Assembly (NCBI RefSeq): GCF_001705665.1
Contig: NZ_MDHA01000058.1
Span: 28,735-92,734 of the forward strand
DNA from: Thioclava sp. SK-1
GTDB lineage: Bacteria > Pseudomonadota > Alphaproteobacteria > Rhodobacterales > Rhodobacteraceae
Length of the DNA: 64,000 nucleotides
Reading direction: 5' to 3'
Part shown: in pieces, positions 37,796 through 46,453 of the stretch
Numbering within the stretch: position 1 is the stretch's first letter
How the letters are laid out: each line of letters starts with the position of its first letter
Notes under the pieces: model-generated
Databases searched by the model: none
What the model was told of the DNA's origin: nothing
Seen by the model: only the letters and a program-made list of their open reading frames with translations
Made by a program: the position numbers and the translations under genes

Positions 37796-39133
37796 TCATC
37801 CCATCAGCCGTCGGGCCAGCCGGGTTTGATGCGCAATGGTGTGACGCAGATCAATTGTTGTGATCTGCCCGTCGCGCACCACCTGACGCCCCTCTACAAA
37901 TACATCGCGGGCCTTGGCTGGCCCGGATAGGATCAATGCCGCCACCGGATCCCATGCCCCTGCCGCCTCTAATCCTGACACATCCCAAATTGCGATATCG
38001 GCGCGTTTTCCCGGCTGTAATGATCCACAATCGGTGCGACCCAATACCTGCGCCCCGCCCACTGTGGCGATCTCCAATGCCTCGCGCGCGGACATCGCAT
38101 CGGCCCCGTTTTGCACCCGTTGCAGCAGCAATGTCTGACGGGCCTCATTGATCAACGACCCCGCATCATTGCTGGCAGAGCCATCCACCCCCAGCCCAAC
38201 ACGCACCCCTTGATCACGCATCTGCCGCACCGGCGCAATGCCCGAGCCAAGCCGGCAATTGGAACACGGGCAATGTGCCACACCGGTTTTGCTGCGCGCG
38301 AACAGATCAATTTCAGTATCATTCAGCTTCACGCAATGCGCATGCCACACGTCTTCGCCTGTCCAGCCCAGGCTTTCGGCATATTCCCCGGGACGGCAGC
38401 CAAACTGCGCCAAAGAATAGGCGATATCTTCGTCATTTTCGGCCAAATGCGTGTGCATCATCACGCCTTTGTCACGCGCCAGATCGGCCGCATCACGCAT
38501 CAGCCCACGCGACACGGAAAACGGTGAACACGGCGCCACACCCACGCGACACATCGACCCATCCTGCGGATCATGGAACGCATCAATCACCCGGATACAA
38601 TCCTCAAGGATCGCCGCTTCGCCTTCGACCAGCGCATCAGGGGGCAACCCACCCTCGCTTTCGCCAATTGACATCGCGCCCCGTGTGGGATGAAATCGCA
38701 GGCCCAATTGCGCGGCAGCATCAATCGTGTCCTCCAGCCGCGCTCCATTGGGATACATATACAGATGATCCGAGCTAAGCGTGCAACCCGTCAGCGCCAG
38801 CTCTGCCAGACCAATCAACGCCGAGACACGGATTTCCTCTGGCCCCATCTTTGCCCAGATCGGGTATAGTGTTTGCAACCAACCAAACAGCAGCGCGTCT
38901 TGTCCGCCCGGCACCGCGCGCGTAAGCGTTTGATACAGGTGGTGATGCGTATTGATCAAACCCGGCGTGACCACACAGCCGCGCGCCAGCACCCGCTCCC
39001 CCTTGGTGGTCAGCCCATGACCGATCTGTACGATCACCCCGTCACGGATCAGCAGATCTGCACCCGCCAATTCGCGCCGCGTTGCGTCCATCGTGACCAA
39101 CACATCCGCCTGTTCGATCAAAATTTCACGCAT
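37796..39133 (-). CDS. 8-oxoguanine deaminase-like amidohydrolase
   Basis: A 445-residue metal-dependent amidohydrolase. The HxH pair is in PGLINTHHHLYQ (His63, His65). A metal His is in MMHTHLAENDEDI, another in WHAHCVKL, and the metal Asp in GLGVDGSASND. The pattern and AHCPCSNCRLGSGIAP match the 8-oxoguanine deaminase/hydroxydechloroatrazine hydrolase branch (the Pa0142 type). Substrate is inferred from family. It starts 9 bases after hisN, so the two are probably one operon. Confidence 0.85.
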   Translation of the reverse strand: MREILIEQADVLVTMDATRRELAGADLLIRDGVIVQIGHGLTTKGERVLARGCVVTPGLINTHHHLYQTLTRAVPGGQDALLFGWLQTLYPIWAKMGPEEIRVSALIGLAELALTGCTLSSDHLYMYPNGARLEDTIDAAAQLGLRFHPTRGAMSIGESEGGLPPDALVEGEAAILEDCIRVIDAFHDPQDGSMCRVGVAPCSPFSVSRGLMRDAADLARDKGVMMHTHLAENDEDIAYSLAQFGCRPGEYAESLGWTGEDVWHAHCVKLNDTEIDLFARSKTGVAHCPCSNCRLGSGIAPVRQMRDQGVRVGLGVDGSASNDAGSLINEARQTLLLQRVQNGADAMSAREALEIATVGGAQVLGRTDCGSLQPGKRADIAIWDVSGLEAAGAWDPVAALILSGPAKARDVFVEGRQVVRDGQITTIDLRHTIAHQTRLARRLMG

Positions 39134-39142
39134 GCCGCCCCC

Positions 39143-39973
39143 TTAGCTGTTCAACACCTGCATAGCAGCCTGATGCACCTGCGCATTGGCGGCTGCGATC
39201 ACCTGCCCGCCACGACAGGCCGGACCGCCTTGCCAATTGGTGACAATACCACCTGCGGCTTGCACCACCGCCATCGGCCCTTGAATATCATAGGGCTGCA
39301 AACCGGCCTCGACCACAAGATCAATCTGGCCCGCAGCCAGCAACGCATAGGCATAGCAATCCATGCCATATCGGGTCAGCTTTACCTGACGCGATAGCGC
39401 GTGAAATGCCGCGCCTTCCGCTGCGGTGCCCACCTCGGGGAATGTGCTGAACAACACGGCATCCGACAGATCCGCCGTCGCCCGACGGGTTTCCAATGGC
39501 ATCTGACCATGCGGGCCTTGCAAAAGGCTACGGCCCATACCGCCTTGAAAACGTTCTCCAATATATGGTTGGTCCACGATTCCCATTAAGGGCATCCCCG
39601 GACCACCTTCGTCATCATGGGCCAAACCTATCAGCACGCCCCAGCTGGTCGTACCCGACATATAGGCGCGCGTGCCGTCAATCGGATCCAACACCCATGT
39701 CAGCCCGGATGTGCCGCGCGTCACGCCAAATTCTTCGCCATAAATCCCATCTTGCGGGCGGCGGAGGGCCAAAATATTACGCATCGCGCGCTCGGACGCC
39801 CTGTCGGCCTCGGTTACCGGATCAAAGCCCTCTGCCAGCTTATTGGCCGCGCCAATTCCACCGGGCGGACGAAACCGCGCCAATGTTTCGACCCGGGCGG
39901 CATCAGCCAAAGCATTGGCAACCGACCATAAATCTTCGATCGTCTCGTGAGAGAAGGGCTGGGAAAGGGTCAT
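39143..39973 (-). CDS. hisN: Inositol-monophosphatase family enzyme, probable histidinol-phosphatase
   Basis: A 277-residue Mg2+-dependent phosphatase. Metal-site motifs GEEFG near 79-83, WVLDPIDGTRAYMSG at 93-107 and PYDIQGPMAVVQAAGG near the end are intact. The FDPVTEADRASERAM start of the core and the RAYMSG variant fit the HisN branch, which dephosphorylates histidinol phosphate. The ATG at 39973 has GGAGCA upstream; a longer frame to 40264 runs into the neighbouring regulator gene. A phosphatase of another sugar phosphate cannot be ruled out. Confidence 0.85.
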   Translation of the reverse strand: MTLSQPFSHETIEDLWSVANALADAARVETLARFRPPGGIGAANKLAEGFDPVTEADRASERAMRNILALRRPQDGIYGEEFGVTRGTSGLTWVLDPIDGTRAYMSGTTSWGVLIGLAHDDEGGPGMPLMGIVDQPYIGERFQGGMGRSLLQGPHGQMPLETRRATADLSDAVLFSTFPEVGTAAEGAAFHALSRQVKLTRYGMDCYAYALLAAGQIDLVVEAGLQPYDIQGPMAVVQAAGGIVTNWQGGPACRGGQVIAAANAQVHQAAMQVLNS

Positions 39974-40040
39974 GGCTGTGCTCCGGCTGTATCCTCGATA
40001 GCGGTAGCGGCCACGGCTGGCAGGGTCAAGCCACGCAAAA

Positions 40041-40079
40041 ACTGACACAGGCGGACCGCATTGGCCCGCCTGTGTCAGT
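40041..40079 (-). terminator. Terminator of the XRE regulator gene
   Basis: ACTGACACAGGCGG and CCGCCTGTGTCAGT pair perfectly over 14 bases. On the minus strand the stem is followed by TTTTT. It isolates the XRE gene from hisN. Confidence 0.88.
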
Positions 40080-40106
40080 AAAGATATGTTCAGGTTCTTT
40101 GCGCGA

Positions 40107-40466
40107 TTACGCTGCCGAAGACAGAACTTTTGCCAATTCAAACAGACGCCGGCGCTGTGCCTCTGGGATTGCGTAATAAGAGCGCACCAAGGAAAGAGCC
40201 TCTTTATCCGCAAGAATGTCTGAATTGCTATGCGCTTCGCCTTCTGGCGTGTCCAAGCCTTCAAAAAAGAAAGAGACCTGAACTTCTAATGCATCGGCGA
40301 TATCCCAAAGGCGCGATGCGGAAACGCGGTTCATACCGGTTTCATACTTTTGGATCTGCTGAAACTTGATCCCGACCTTATCAGCCAATTGTTGTTGTGT
40401 CATGCCGATCATCCAACGGCGGTGACGGATACGCTTACCCACATGGGCATCTACGGGATGTTTCAT
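40107..40466 (-). CDS. XRE (Cro/CI-type) transcriptional regulator
   Basis: A 119-residue protein with a helix-turn-helix domain at about 12-66 (RHRRWMIGMTQQQLADKVG, then FQQIQKYETGMNRVSASRL). The second half has no known domain and ends RRLFELAKVLSSAA. This short HTH-plus-tail form is common and conserved in alphaproteobacteria (for example PraR-like regulators). An inverted repeat upstream (40490-40530) may be its own operator. Confidence 0.9.
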   Translation of the reverse strand: MKHPVDAHVGKRIRHRRWMIGMTQQQLADKVGIKFQQIQKYETGMNRVSASRLWDIADALEVQVSFFFEGLDTPEGEAHSNSDILADKEALSLVRSYYAIPEAQRRRLFELAKVLSSAA

Positions 40467-40880
40467 GCAATCGTCCTTACAACACCAGATTGTCGGAAAT
40501 TAGCATGCTCGCGACAGCTAGCTCCGACAAAAACTACAAAACCTACCTAAAAAGATAGTGACCCATAACGGTAAAAACAGAGTTAACGCGTTTTTTGATG
40601 CGCCGATCAAGAATAATGCAGCAGGAGAACGTCACAGGCTAATTTCATCCACCGCGTGTTTTGCAATTTGCAACGCATTTTCGGGTTACATCAACGTCAA
40701 CTTCCCAAATCGCAACTTGGGACGAATCAATGGCTGGCAGGTTAGCCGCGCAATGCCTTGGTTTTTCTTAAGAGAGATTGGCAGCCATGCCAAAGTCTGA
40801 TCGTCTACACCGTGACGGCGCGGTAGACTGTGCCAACAGCCAGTGATGTAATTTGCAATCAACCCGAACCGGAGACAATT
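40467..40880. other. Intergenic region with candidate regulator sites
   Basis: There is no supportable gene in these 414 bases between divergent genes. TTGTCGGA (40490-40497) and TCCGACAA (40523-40530) form an inverted repeat 25 bases apart, just upstream of the XRE start. A second repeat TCCCAA/TTGGGA is at 40703-40722. Both are candidate operators. Confidence 0.4.
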
Positions 40881-41840
40881 ATGCGCGCATTAGATTTAGC
40901 GAATTTCGGGGCGCAGCCCGCCTTTGTCGAAAAGGACATTGCACCGCCGTCTGGAACACAGGTTCAGGTGGCGATCAAAGCCTGCGGCCTAAATTTCGCT
41001 GATCTGCTTATGATTGAGGGGAAATATCAGGACACGCCCACGCCCCCTTTTACCATGGGTATGGAACTATCAGGGGTTGTTATCGCCGCCGGGCCGCAGG
41101 CCAGTTTACCTTTAGGTACGCGGGTTGCCGTGTTTTCGGGACAGGGTGGATTGGCACAGTATGGGAATTTCGCGCAAGAGCGCTGCACCCCCCTGCCCGT
41201 TAATATGAGCTTTGCACAGGCTGCCGGGTTTCAAATTGCCTATGGAACATCCCATCTGGCGCTGACCGCGCGGGCCAATCTGCGTCCCGAAGACACATTG
41301 GTGGTGTTGGGTGCAGCCGGTGGCGTTGGCCTTACCGCCGTTGAAATCGGCAAATCGTTAGGCGCGCGGGTGATCGCCGTTGCACGCGGGGCCGAAAAGC
41401 TGCAGGTCGCCCAGCAGGCTGGCGCAGATCTGCTGATCGACAGTGACAGCCCGGATTTAAAACAGCAATTAAAGGATGCCGGCGGGGTCGATGTGATTTA
41501 TGATGCACTTGGTGGTGACATTGGAGAAGCCGCGTTTCGCGCGCTGCGTCCCGGCGGGCACCATTTGCTGATCGGCTTTGCCTCTGGTCAACCGCCGCAA
41601 TTGCCGCTCAATCACGCATTGGTCAAAAATATCACTTTGCATGGGCTGTATTGGGGCGGGTATCTGAAATTGGCGCCTTTGGTGCTGACCCAGTCTATGC
41701 ACGCCCTGTTCCAGATGTTCGAACGCGGCGAGCTGCACCCACCGGTGACACAAGAATATGCTTTTGATCAGGTTCTTACAGCATTCTGCGATCTGAAGGC
41801 GCGCCGCTCTACCGGGAAGCTGGTAGTAAAAATTGAATAA
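40881..41840 (+). CDS. NADPH:quinone oxidoreductase, zinc-free MDR family
   Basis: A 319-residue medium-chain dehydrogenase/reductase. The N-terminal GroES-like domain (LNFADLLMIEGKYQ, then PFTMGMELSGVV) is followed by the NADPH-binding loop VVLGAAGGVGLTAVEIGKSLG. Zinc ligands are absent, as in quinone oxidoreductases. GGAGA precedes the ATG at 40881; the frame from 40830 adds 17 residues without support. It probably reduces quinones or alkenals with NADPH. It is a single gene divergent from the XRE regulator. Confidence 0.88.
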   Translation: MRALDLANFGAQPAFVEKDIAPPSGTQVQVAIKACGLNFADLLMIEGKYQDTPTPPFTMGMELSGVVIAAGPQASLPLGTRVAVFSGQGGLAQYGNFAQERCTPLPVNMSFAQAAGFQIAYGTSHLALTARANLRPEDTLVVLGAAGGVGLTAVEIGKSLGARVIAVARGAEKLQVAQQAGADLLIDSDSPDLKQQLKDAGGVDVIYDALGGDIGEAAFRALRPGGHHLLIGFASGQPPQLPLNHALVKNITLHGLYWGGYLKLAPLVLTQSMHALFQMFERGELHPPVTQEYAFDQVLTAFCDLKARRSTGKLVVKIE

Positions 41841-41991
41841 GCGAGGATTATCGCGCCGGGTCTTTTTTGAAAACATCCTTGCGAAACTGCCGTGAGGATC
41901 TTGTAAATCACCCCAAGCCTGCCAATATCGATTGGGAGTAAAAGACCGCGCCACCCGCGCGGCGCAGAAATGACCTAGATGGAGGCTATCA

Positions 41992-42708
41992 ATGGCTGGT
42001 TTCAATACGATGCGCACCGCAACCGGTATGCGTCAGGCACAGATCGATGAGGGTCTGCGCTCCCATATGAACAAGGTTTACGGCCTGATGTCGCTTGGCA
42101 TGCTGATCACCGGCGCCGTGGCCTTTGGTGTGGGGACAAATGAACAGCTGGTGGCCGCCATCTTCGGATCCGGTCTGAAATGGGTTGTGATGTTCGCGCC
42201 TTTGGCTGTTGTTTTTGCCTTTAGCGCGATGATCCATAAAATGTCTGCGGCCACCGCGCAGCTGGTATTCTTTGGCTACGCCGCACTGATGGGCCTGTCC
42301 ATCAGCTTCATCTTTGCCGTTTATACTGGCGTGTCGGTCGCCCAGACCTTCCTTGTGACGGCTATCGCTTTCGCGGGTCTGTCACTGTATGGCTACACGA
42401 CGAAAAAGAACCTGTCCGCAATGGGATCGTTCCTGATGATGGGCCTGATCGGTTTGATCGTCGCCTCCATCGTGAATATCTTTCTTGCCAGCTCGGCACT
42501 GGGTTTTGCAATTTCGGTGATCGGTGTGCTGATCTTCGCTGGCCTAACCGCCTATGACACGCAAAACATCAAGAATACGTATCTTGAGATGGCAGCGAAT
42601 AACGAAGAATTCCTTGGTAAAGCCGCCATCATGGGCGCGCTGCAGCTGTATCTGGATTTCTTGAACATGTTTATGTTCTTGCTACAGTTCATGGGCAACC
42701 GCGACTAA
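41992..42708 (+). CDS. Bax inhibitor-1/YccA family membrane protein
   Basis: A 238-residue inner-membrane protein with seven hydrophobic segments. The N-terminus (GLRSHMNKVYGLMSLGMLITG) and C-terminal GLTAYDTQNIKNTY followed by ALQLYLDFLNMFMFLLQ match the BI-1/YccA family. The Asp in AYDTQ and in LYLDFLN are the conserved pair that forms the ion-gating dyad in bacterial homologues. GGAGG lies just upstream. Its role may involve protease control or Ca2+ leak, by family only. Confidence 0.92.
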   Translation: MAGFNTMRTATGMRQAQIDEGLRSHMNKVYGLMSLGMLITGAVAFGVGTNEQLVAAIFGSGLKWVVMFAPLAVVFAFSAMIHKMSAATAQLVFFGYAALMGLSISFIFAVYTGVSVAQTFLVTAIAFAGLSLYGYTTKKNLSAMGSFLMMGLIGLIVASIVNIFLASSALGFAISVIGVLIFAGLTAYDTQNIKNTYLEMAANNEEFLGKAAIMGALQLYLDFLNMFMFLLQFMGNRD

Positions 42709-42737
42709 ACATTACTTACGCCTATAAGCTGAAATCT

Positions 42738-42771
42738 AAAGCCTGCCATGACCGTGTTATGGCAGGCTTTT
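42738..42771 (+). terminator. Terminator of the BI-1 gene
   Basis: AAAGCCTGCCAT and ATGGCAGGCTTT pair perfectly over 12 bases and run into TTTTTC. Confidence 0.9.
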
Positions 42772-43020
42772 TCATGGAAACTGCAGCCTACTAAAAAGGT
42801 TATTGAAACGATCCACCTGTGTTCAGAACATATTTTTTAAAATGCGCGCTTTGGCTGCCCCGCGCCAAAGCGCGTTTGTGCAGCAGCCCAACCGGTTCAA
42901 AGATACAGGTTTGTCGCCACCTGCCGTCAGCGTATCGGATATCTGATGGCAGCCCATGCCCCCGCCATGCCCCCCGGCCCTACGCGCCATCTGCCTACAA
43001 GGTCAGATAAGACAGGAATG
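42772..43020. other. Intergenic region with no supportable gene
   Basis: Together with the preceding terminator this makes a gap of about 310 bases before the convergent Lrp gene. Short frames here lack family resemblance and ribosome sites. No repeat or RNA was recognised. Confidence 0.5.
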
Positions 43021-43485
43021 TCACCGGGCCTTTGTGCCAGGTGACAAATCAGGCATTCGGTTGCGCAGAAGCGACGACTTAACGATTGATGTATGTGTCT
43101 CCGCGCGCTCATGCAGTGGCAGCAAAATATCGTCCAGCTCAGCCACATTCACCAAGGACAAACGTGCAATGAAGCAATCATCCCCCGTCACCCTATCGCA
43201 AGACGTGAAACGCGGTTCATTTTGGATCATCTGCTCAACGTTATGAAGCTGCTTTGAGCGGGGCTTGATACGCACGATCGCCTCAAGCGTATAGCCAAGG
43301 GCTTGCGCGTCAACTTGCACGGTGAACCCTTCAATAACCCCGTCAGAGTGCAAACGACGCAGCCGCTCCCCCACGGCTGGTCCAGATAGACCAACATGTT
43401 TCCCAATTTCGGCCAAGCTTGCACGACCGTCGTGCGCAAGCGTAGCGATGATTCCTTGGTCAATTTCATCTAGCGCTTTTTTCAT
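43021..43485 (-). CDS. Lrp/AsnC family transcriptional regulator
   Basis: A 154-residue regulator. The N-terminal HTH (LDEIDQGIIATLAHDGRASLAEIGKHVGLSGPAV, about 4-50) is followed by the RAM ligand-binding domain (about 65-140; IEGFTVQVDAQALG). These proteins sense amino acids. It is divergent from phzF, 125 bases away, so it may control that gene. Confidence 0.92.
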   Translation of the reverse strand: MKKALDEIDQGIIATLAHDGRASLAEIGKHVGLSGPAVGERLRRLHSDGVIEGFTVQVDAQALGYTLEAIVRIKPRSKQLHNVEQMIQNEPRFTSCDRVTGDDCFIARLSLVNVAELDDILLPLHERAETHTSIVKSSLLRNRMPDLSPGTKAR

Positions 43486-43610
43486 TGTGCCTATTTACGA
43501 AAAAATGGCGCTGATGTGAATGAAGAATGCTGAAATCACTTTTGATATCGTCGCGACACCATGCGGTTGCACCCTGTAGAATGGGCTTATTAAGAAATGG
43601 AGAGCCACAC

Positions 43611-44459
43611 ATGGAAATTCAGCGCATCGCAGCCTTTAGCGCCAATGGCAAAGGCGGAAATCCCGCCGGGATTGTTCTGCTTGAAACCGACGTTTCAGCC
43701 ATGGCTATGCAAAAAGTCGCAGCCGAGGTCGGATATTCTGAAACGGCCTTCGCCATACCGGCAAACGGGACCAAGCGTACCTGGCGCGTCCGATATTTTT
43801 CCCCCGAGTCCGAAGTGCCATTTTGTGGCCACGCCACCATCGCACTTGGTGCGGCCCTTGGATCGCGCTTTGGCGAAGGAACCTATAATTTGAACCTGAA
43901 CACCACGTCGATTACGGTGGATGCGGCACCATCGCCCCATGGCATGATGGCTACACTGGCCTCGCCGCCGACCAAAAGCCAGGCGATCACCGATGACGAG
44001 GTACAAGACGCCATGGCATTGCTAGGGCTGGCACGGGATGATCTGGATACACGCCTGCCCCCCGCGCGCATTCACGCCGGCGCTGACCACCTTGTATTCG
44101 CACTACGCGACCGTGATCGACTGGCCGCTATGGCCTATGACCTAGATGCAGGCCGCGCCATGATGAGACGGCATAAGATCGTCACAATCATGCTTGTTCA
44201 TATTGACGGAGAACGCGATTTTTGTGTTCGGAATGCCTTCGCCTCGGGCGGCGTTCTTGAAGACCCGGCCACAGGGGCTGCTGCCGCGGCATTTGCGGGA
44301 TATCTTCGTGATCGCGATTGGCCACACGGAAATCAGTTCACAATCAGACAAGGCGAAGACATGGGCGCCCCGTCGATCATTCAGGTTCAGCTGAACACTA
44401 AGGCCGGGTCATCCGTCCGCGTCTCCGGACACGCATATAAGATCGATGACCCGCATTAA
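43611..44459 (+). CDS. PhzF family isomerase-like protein
   Basis: A 282-residue PhzF-fold protein. The catalytic Glu44 is in GYSETAFAI, FCGHATIALG lies at 71-80 and the second-half motif EDPATGAAAAAFAGYL is intact. PhzF itself isomerises a phenazine precursor, but most homologues, including this one, stand alone with unknown substrates. The ATG at 43611 has GGAGAG upstream; a longer frame from 43527 lacks support. An Lrp regulator is divergent. Confidence 0.88.
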   Translation: MEIQRIAAFSANGKGGNPAGIVLLETDVSAMAMQKVAAEVGYSETAFAIPANGTKRTWRVRYFSPESEVPFCGHATIALGAALGSRFGEGTYNLNLNTTSITVDAAPSPHGMMATLASPPTKSQAITDDEVQDAMALLGLARDDLDTRLPPARIHAGADHLVFALRDRDRLAAMAYDLDAGRAMMRRHKIVTIMLVHIDGERDFCVRNAFASGGVLEDPATGAAAAAFAGYLRDRDWPHGNQFTIRQGEDMGAPSIIQVQLNTKAGSSVRVSGHAYKIDDPH

Positions 44460-45037
44460 CCCCCGCAGGCAAAATGGGCGCGCCAAACATGGACCTGCAC
44501 CTTTGGGCAGCCGATCATTGCTCGGTCTTCCGCAACGGTAGCTCGCACTCCGCTCGCAAGATGACATCGGCACATGTCCATCCTGCTCGAAGGACGCACC
44601 TTTGCGATGCCGCCGTATGGCCTCTGCACCAGATTGAGGCGATCCGGGGTCCCTGAAGCGCCAGCGGTGCCGGACGGTTTTTCATCACGGGTTTCGACGG
44701 GGGGTGGGATGCGAAACCACCCAAGCAATCCGCAACTTCACGCTGGCATTCCGAGCAACGCGCCTACCGTGTGTTCTGTCTATGTTGCCATTGATATCAT
44801 TCGGAACGCGCGTTTGGGTTTTCGCGGGGTTCGGCAGCATAGTATTGAAATATAATATAAAAATTCGACCGAACCGAAGCGAGCGAGGTTCGCCCAAACT
44901 GAGACTAAGGGCATTCTGAGCCCAACTTCGGCCTATCTGCGCGTCTATGAGGTTCGGTCGATTCCCGCAAACCCCTTTGATAACACGGAAAAATCCGTGC
45001 CTGTCAGGGCGGTGTCACTGGTTCGTAATGAGGATAG
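44460..45037. other. Gene-poor region between phzF and tRNA-Ser
   Basis: No convincing coding frame was found in 578 bases. An unusually AT-rich stretch (44847-44865) is followed by TCGACCGAACC at 44865-44875, whose exact inverted copy GGTTCGGTCGA lies at 44951-44961. A small hairpin CACGGA/TCCGTG at 44984-44999 lies downstream of the tRNA and may be a weak terminator for it. The region may hold remnants of a small insertion. Confidence 0.4.
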
Positions 45038-45127
45038 TGGCGGACAGGAAGGGATTCGAACCCTCGAGACGGTTCCCCGCCTACACACTTTCCAGGCGTG
45101 CGCCTTCGACCACTCGGCCACCTGTCC
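45038..45127 (-). tRNA. tRNA-Ser, anticodon GGA
   Basis: The acceptor arms GGACAGG and CCTGTCC pair perfectly, with discriminator G and an encoded CCA end at 45038-45040. The D arm is GCCGAG, the anticodon loop CTGGAAA places GGA at 45091-45093, and the T loop is GGTTCGAATCC. The long variable arm and 90-base length are typical of tRNA-Ser. It reads codons UCC and UCU. Confidence 0.97.
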
Positions 45128-45299
45128 GCGGGTGGGTCTAATAGCAAAGGTCGAAAGGATCAAGCAGGTTTTCAAAAAACCTTCACATCCTCAAAACTTT
45201 CTCATGCATGCAACCACTTGCCACCCGCCTTCGCCGCTTCTAGGCTGAATTCAACAAAAAACCTTATGCCCAAGACCACGCCTCCCCGATTGGACGATA

Positions 45300-46379
45300 A
45301 TGCCTCCACATGATGCGCCTGCAACACGTCAACCACGCCATCTGACCAATGTCTTGCTGGCGATCATAGCTTTTGTTGTCGTTCTGTTTCTCCTCACTCA
45401 AGCGCGTTTTGTGCTTATTTCTTTAGCTATTGCGATCATTCTCTTCTCACTGACATCCGAAGCCATCAACGCCATCGCAAGGCTGCGTATCGGCCCGCTA
45501 CATGTGCCAATGTGGTTGGCATCGATCGCGGCGATGATCTTAATTGCATCCGGGCTCCTTATCGCAAGCGCATTTTTGCTCGCACAAGCCAATGAGGTCG
45601 TCACCATGATCCTCACCTATGCCGAACCCGCACAGCGGGCCATCGCGCAGATGTTTCGTTGGATGGGAACCGATGTCGAAGCCGCCGTCCTAGAATCAAT
45701 GCAAAACATTCAGATCGGGGGATATCTGTCCGCGCTCGCCGGGCAAGCCTCCTCGCTCCTCTCTGCGGCCGTCCTGATCAGCCTGTTTGTCGGTTTTTTA
45801 TTCGTGGAACGGATCTGGTTCCGCGCCAAACTTCTTAGCCTGATGGGCGGCAATGAATCCCGTACCGATAAGCTCTCACGCATGGTGGAGCGGATCATGC
45901 AACTGGTGAACCACTACCTATTGGTGAAGACTATTGTCTCCGCAACAACCGCCGTCATCGTCTATGGGATCTTCCTTCTGGGCAATTTCGGATTGGCCCT
46001 GCCCGTCGCAGTGCTCACATTCGCACTGAATTTCATTCCCTCCATTGGCTCGATCATTGCTACGGTAATCGCTGGGCTCGCCGTCTATATCCTCACCGCA
46101 GATGTCGCCACAGCCCTCAGCGTGCTCGCGGCAGCGGGCTTGGTACAATTCGTGATCGGGAATATCATCGACCCAATGCTGATGGGCCATGCTCTGCGCC
46201 TATCCAGCTTTGGCATCGTGATATCACTGGCATTTTGGGGCGCAATCTGGGGCTTGCCCGGCATGTTCCTGGCCGTCCCCTTCATGGTTGCCCTCATGGT
46301 GATTTGCGCGCATTCGCCAACCCTGCGCCCGTTGGCTGTCATGCTTTCACGCGAAGGGCTTCCCGACCAAGATCTCTAA
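45300..46379 (+). CDS. AI-2E family permease
   Basis: A 359-residue membrane protein with about eight hydrophobic segments. NHYLLVKTIVSATTAVIVYG, then LTFALNFIPSIGSIIATV, then DPMLMGHALRLS, then FWGAIWGLPGMFLAVP are the family's hallmark motifs. Members include the AI-2 exporter TqsA and Na+/H+ antiporters, so the substrate is open. The ATG at 45300 follows GGACGA. It is convergent with aroB across a repeat element. Confidence 0.88.
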   Translation: MPPHDAPATRQPRHLTNVLLAIIAFVVVLFLLTQARFVLISLAIAIILFSLTSEAINAIARLRIGPLHVPMWLASIAAMILIASGLLIASAFLLAQANEVVTMILTYAEPAQRAIAQMFRWMGTDVEAAVLESMQNIQIGGYLSALAGQASSLLSAAVLISLFVGFLFVERIWFRAKLLSLMGGNESRTDKLSRMVERIMQLVNHYLLVKTIVSATTAVIVYGIFLLGNFGLALPVAVLTFALNFIPSIGSIIATVIAGLAVYILTADVATALSVLAAAGLVQFVIGNIIDPMLMGHALRLSSFGIVISLAFWGAIWGLPGMFLAVPFMVALMVICAHSPTLRPLAVMLSREGLPDQDL

Positions 46380-46404
46380 CGCTGGGTCATCTTCATCTTG
46401 CCAG

Positions 46405-46453
46405 AAATATCCCGGGGTGAATTGGCCACCGGCCAAGAGGGGCAGAGCCCCTC
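46405..46453. repeat. Dispersed repeat, copy A, double hairpin between convergent genes
   Basis: The element starts AAATATCCCGGGG and carries two stem-loops: TTGGCC-ACC-GGCCAA and GAGGGGC-AGA-GCCCCTC. A second copy lies at 52427-52480. It sits between the convergent AI-2E permease and aroB genes, touching the aroB stop codon, and probably ends both transcripts. Confidence 0.75.

Noticed and set aside
42927..43148. A 73-codon minus-strand frame overlapping the Lrp gene end
   Set aside because: It overlaps the Lrp coding region out of frame and shows no family resemblance.
44456..44728. A 90-codon minus-strand frame between phzF and tRNA-Ser
   Set aside because: It overlaps the phzF end, has irregular composition and no recognisable domain or start signal.
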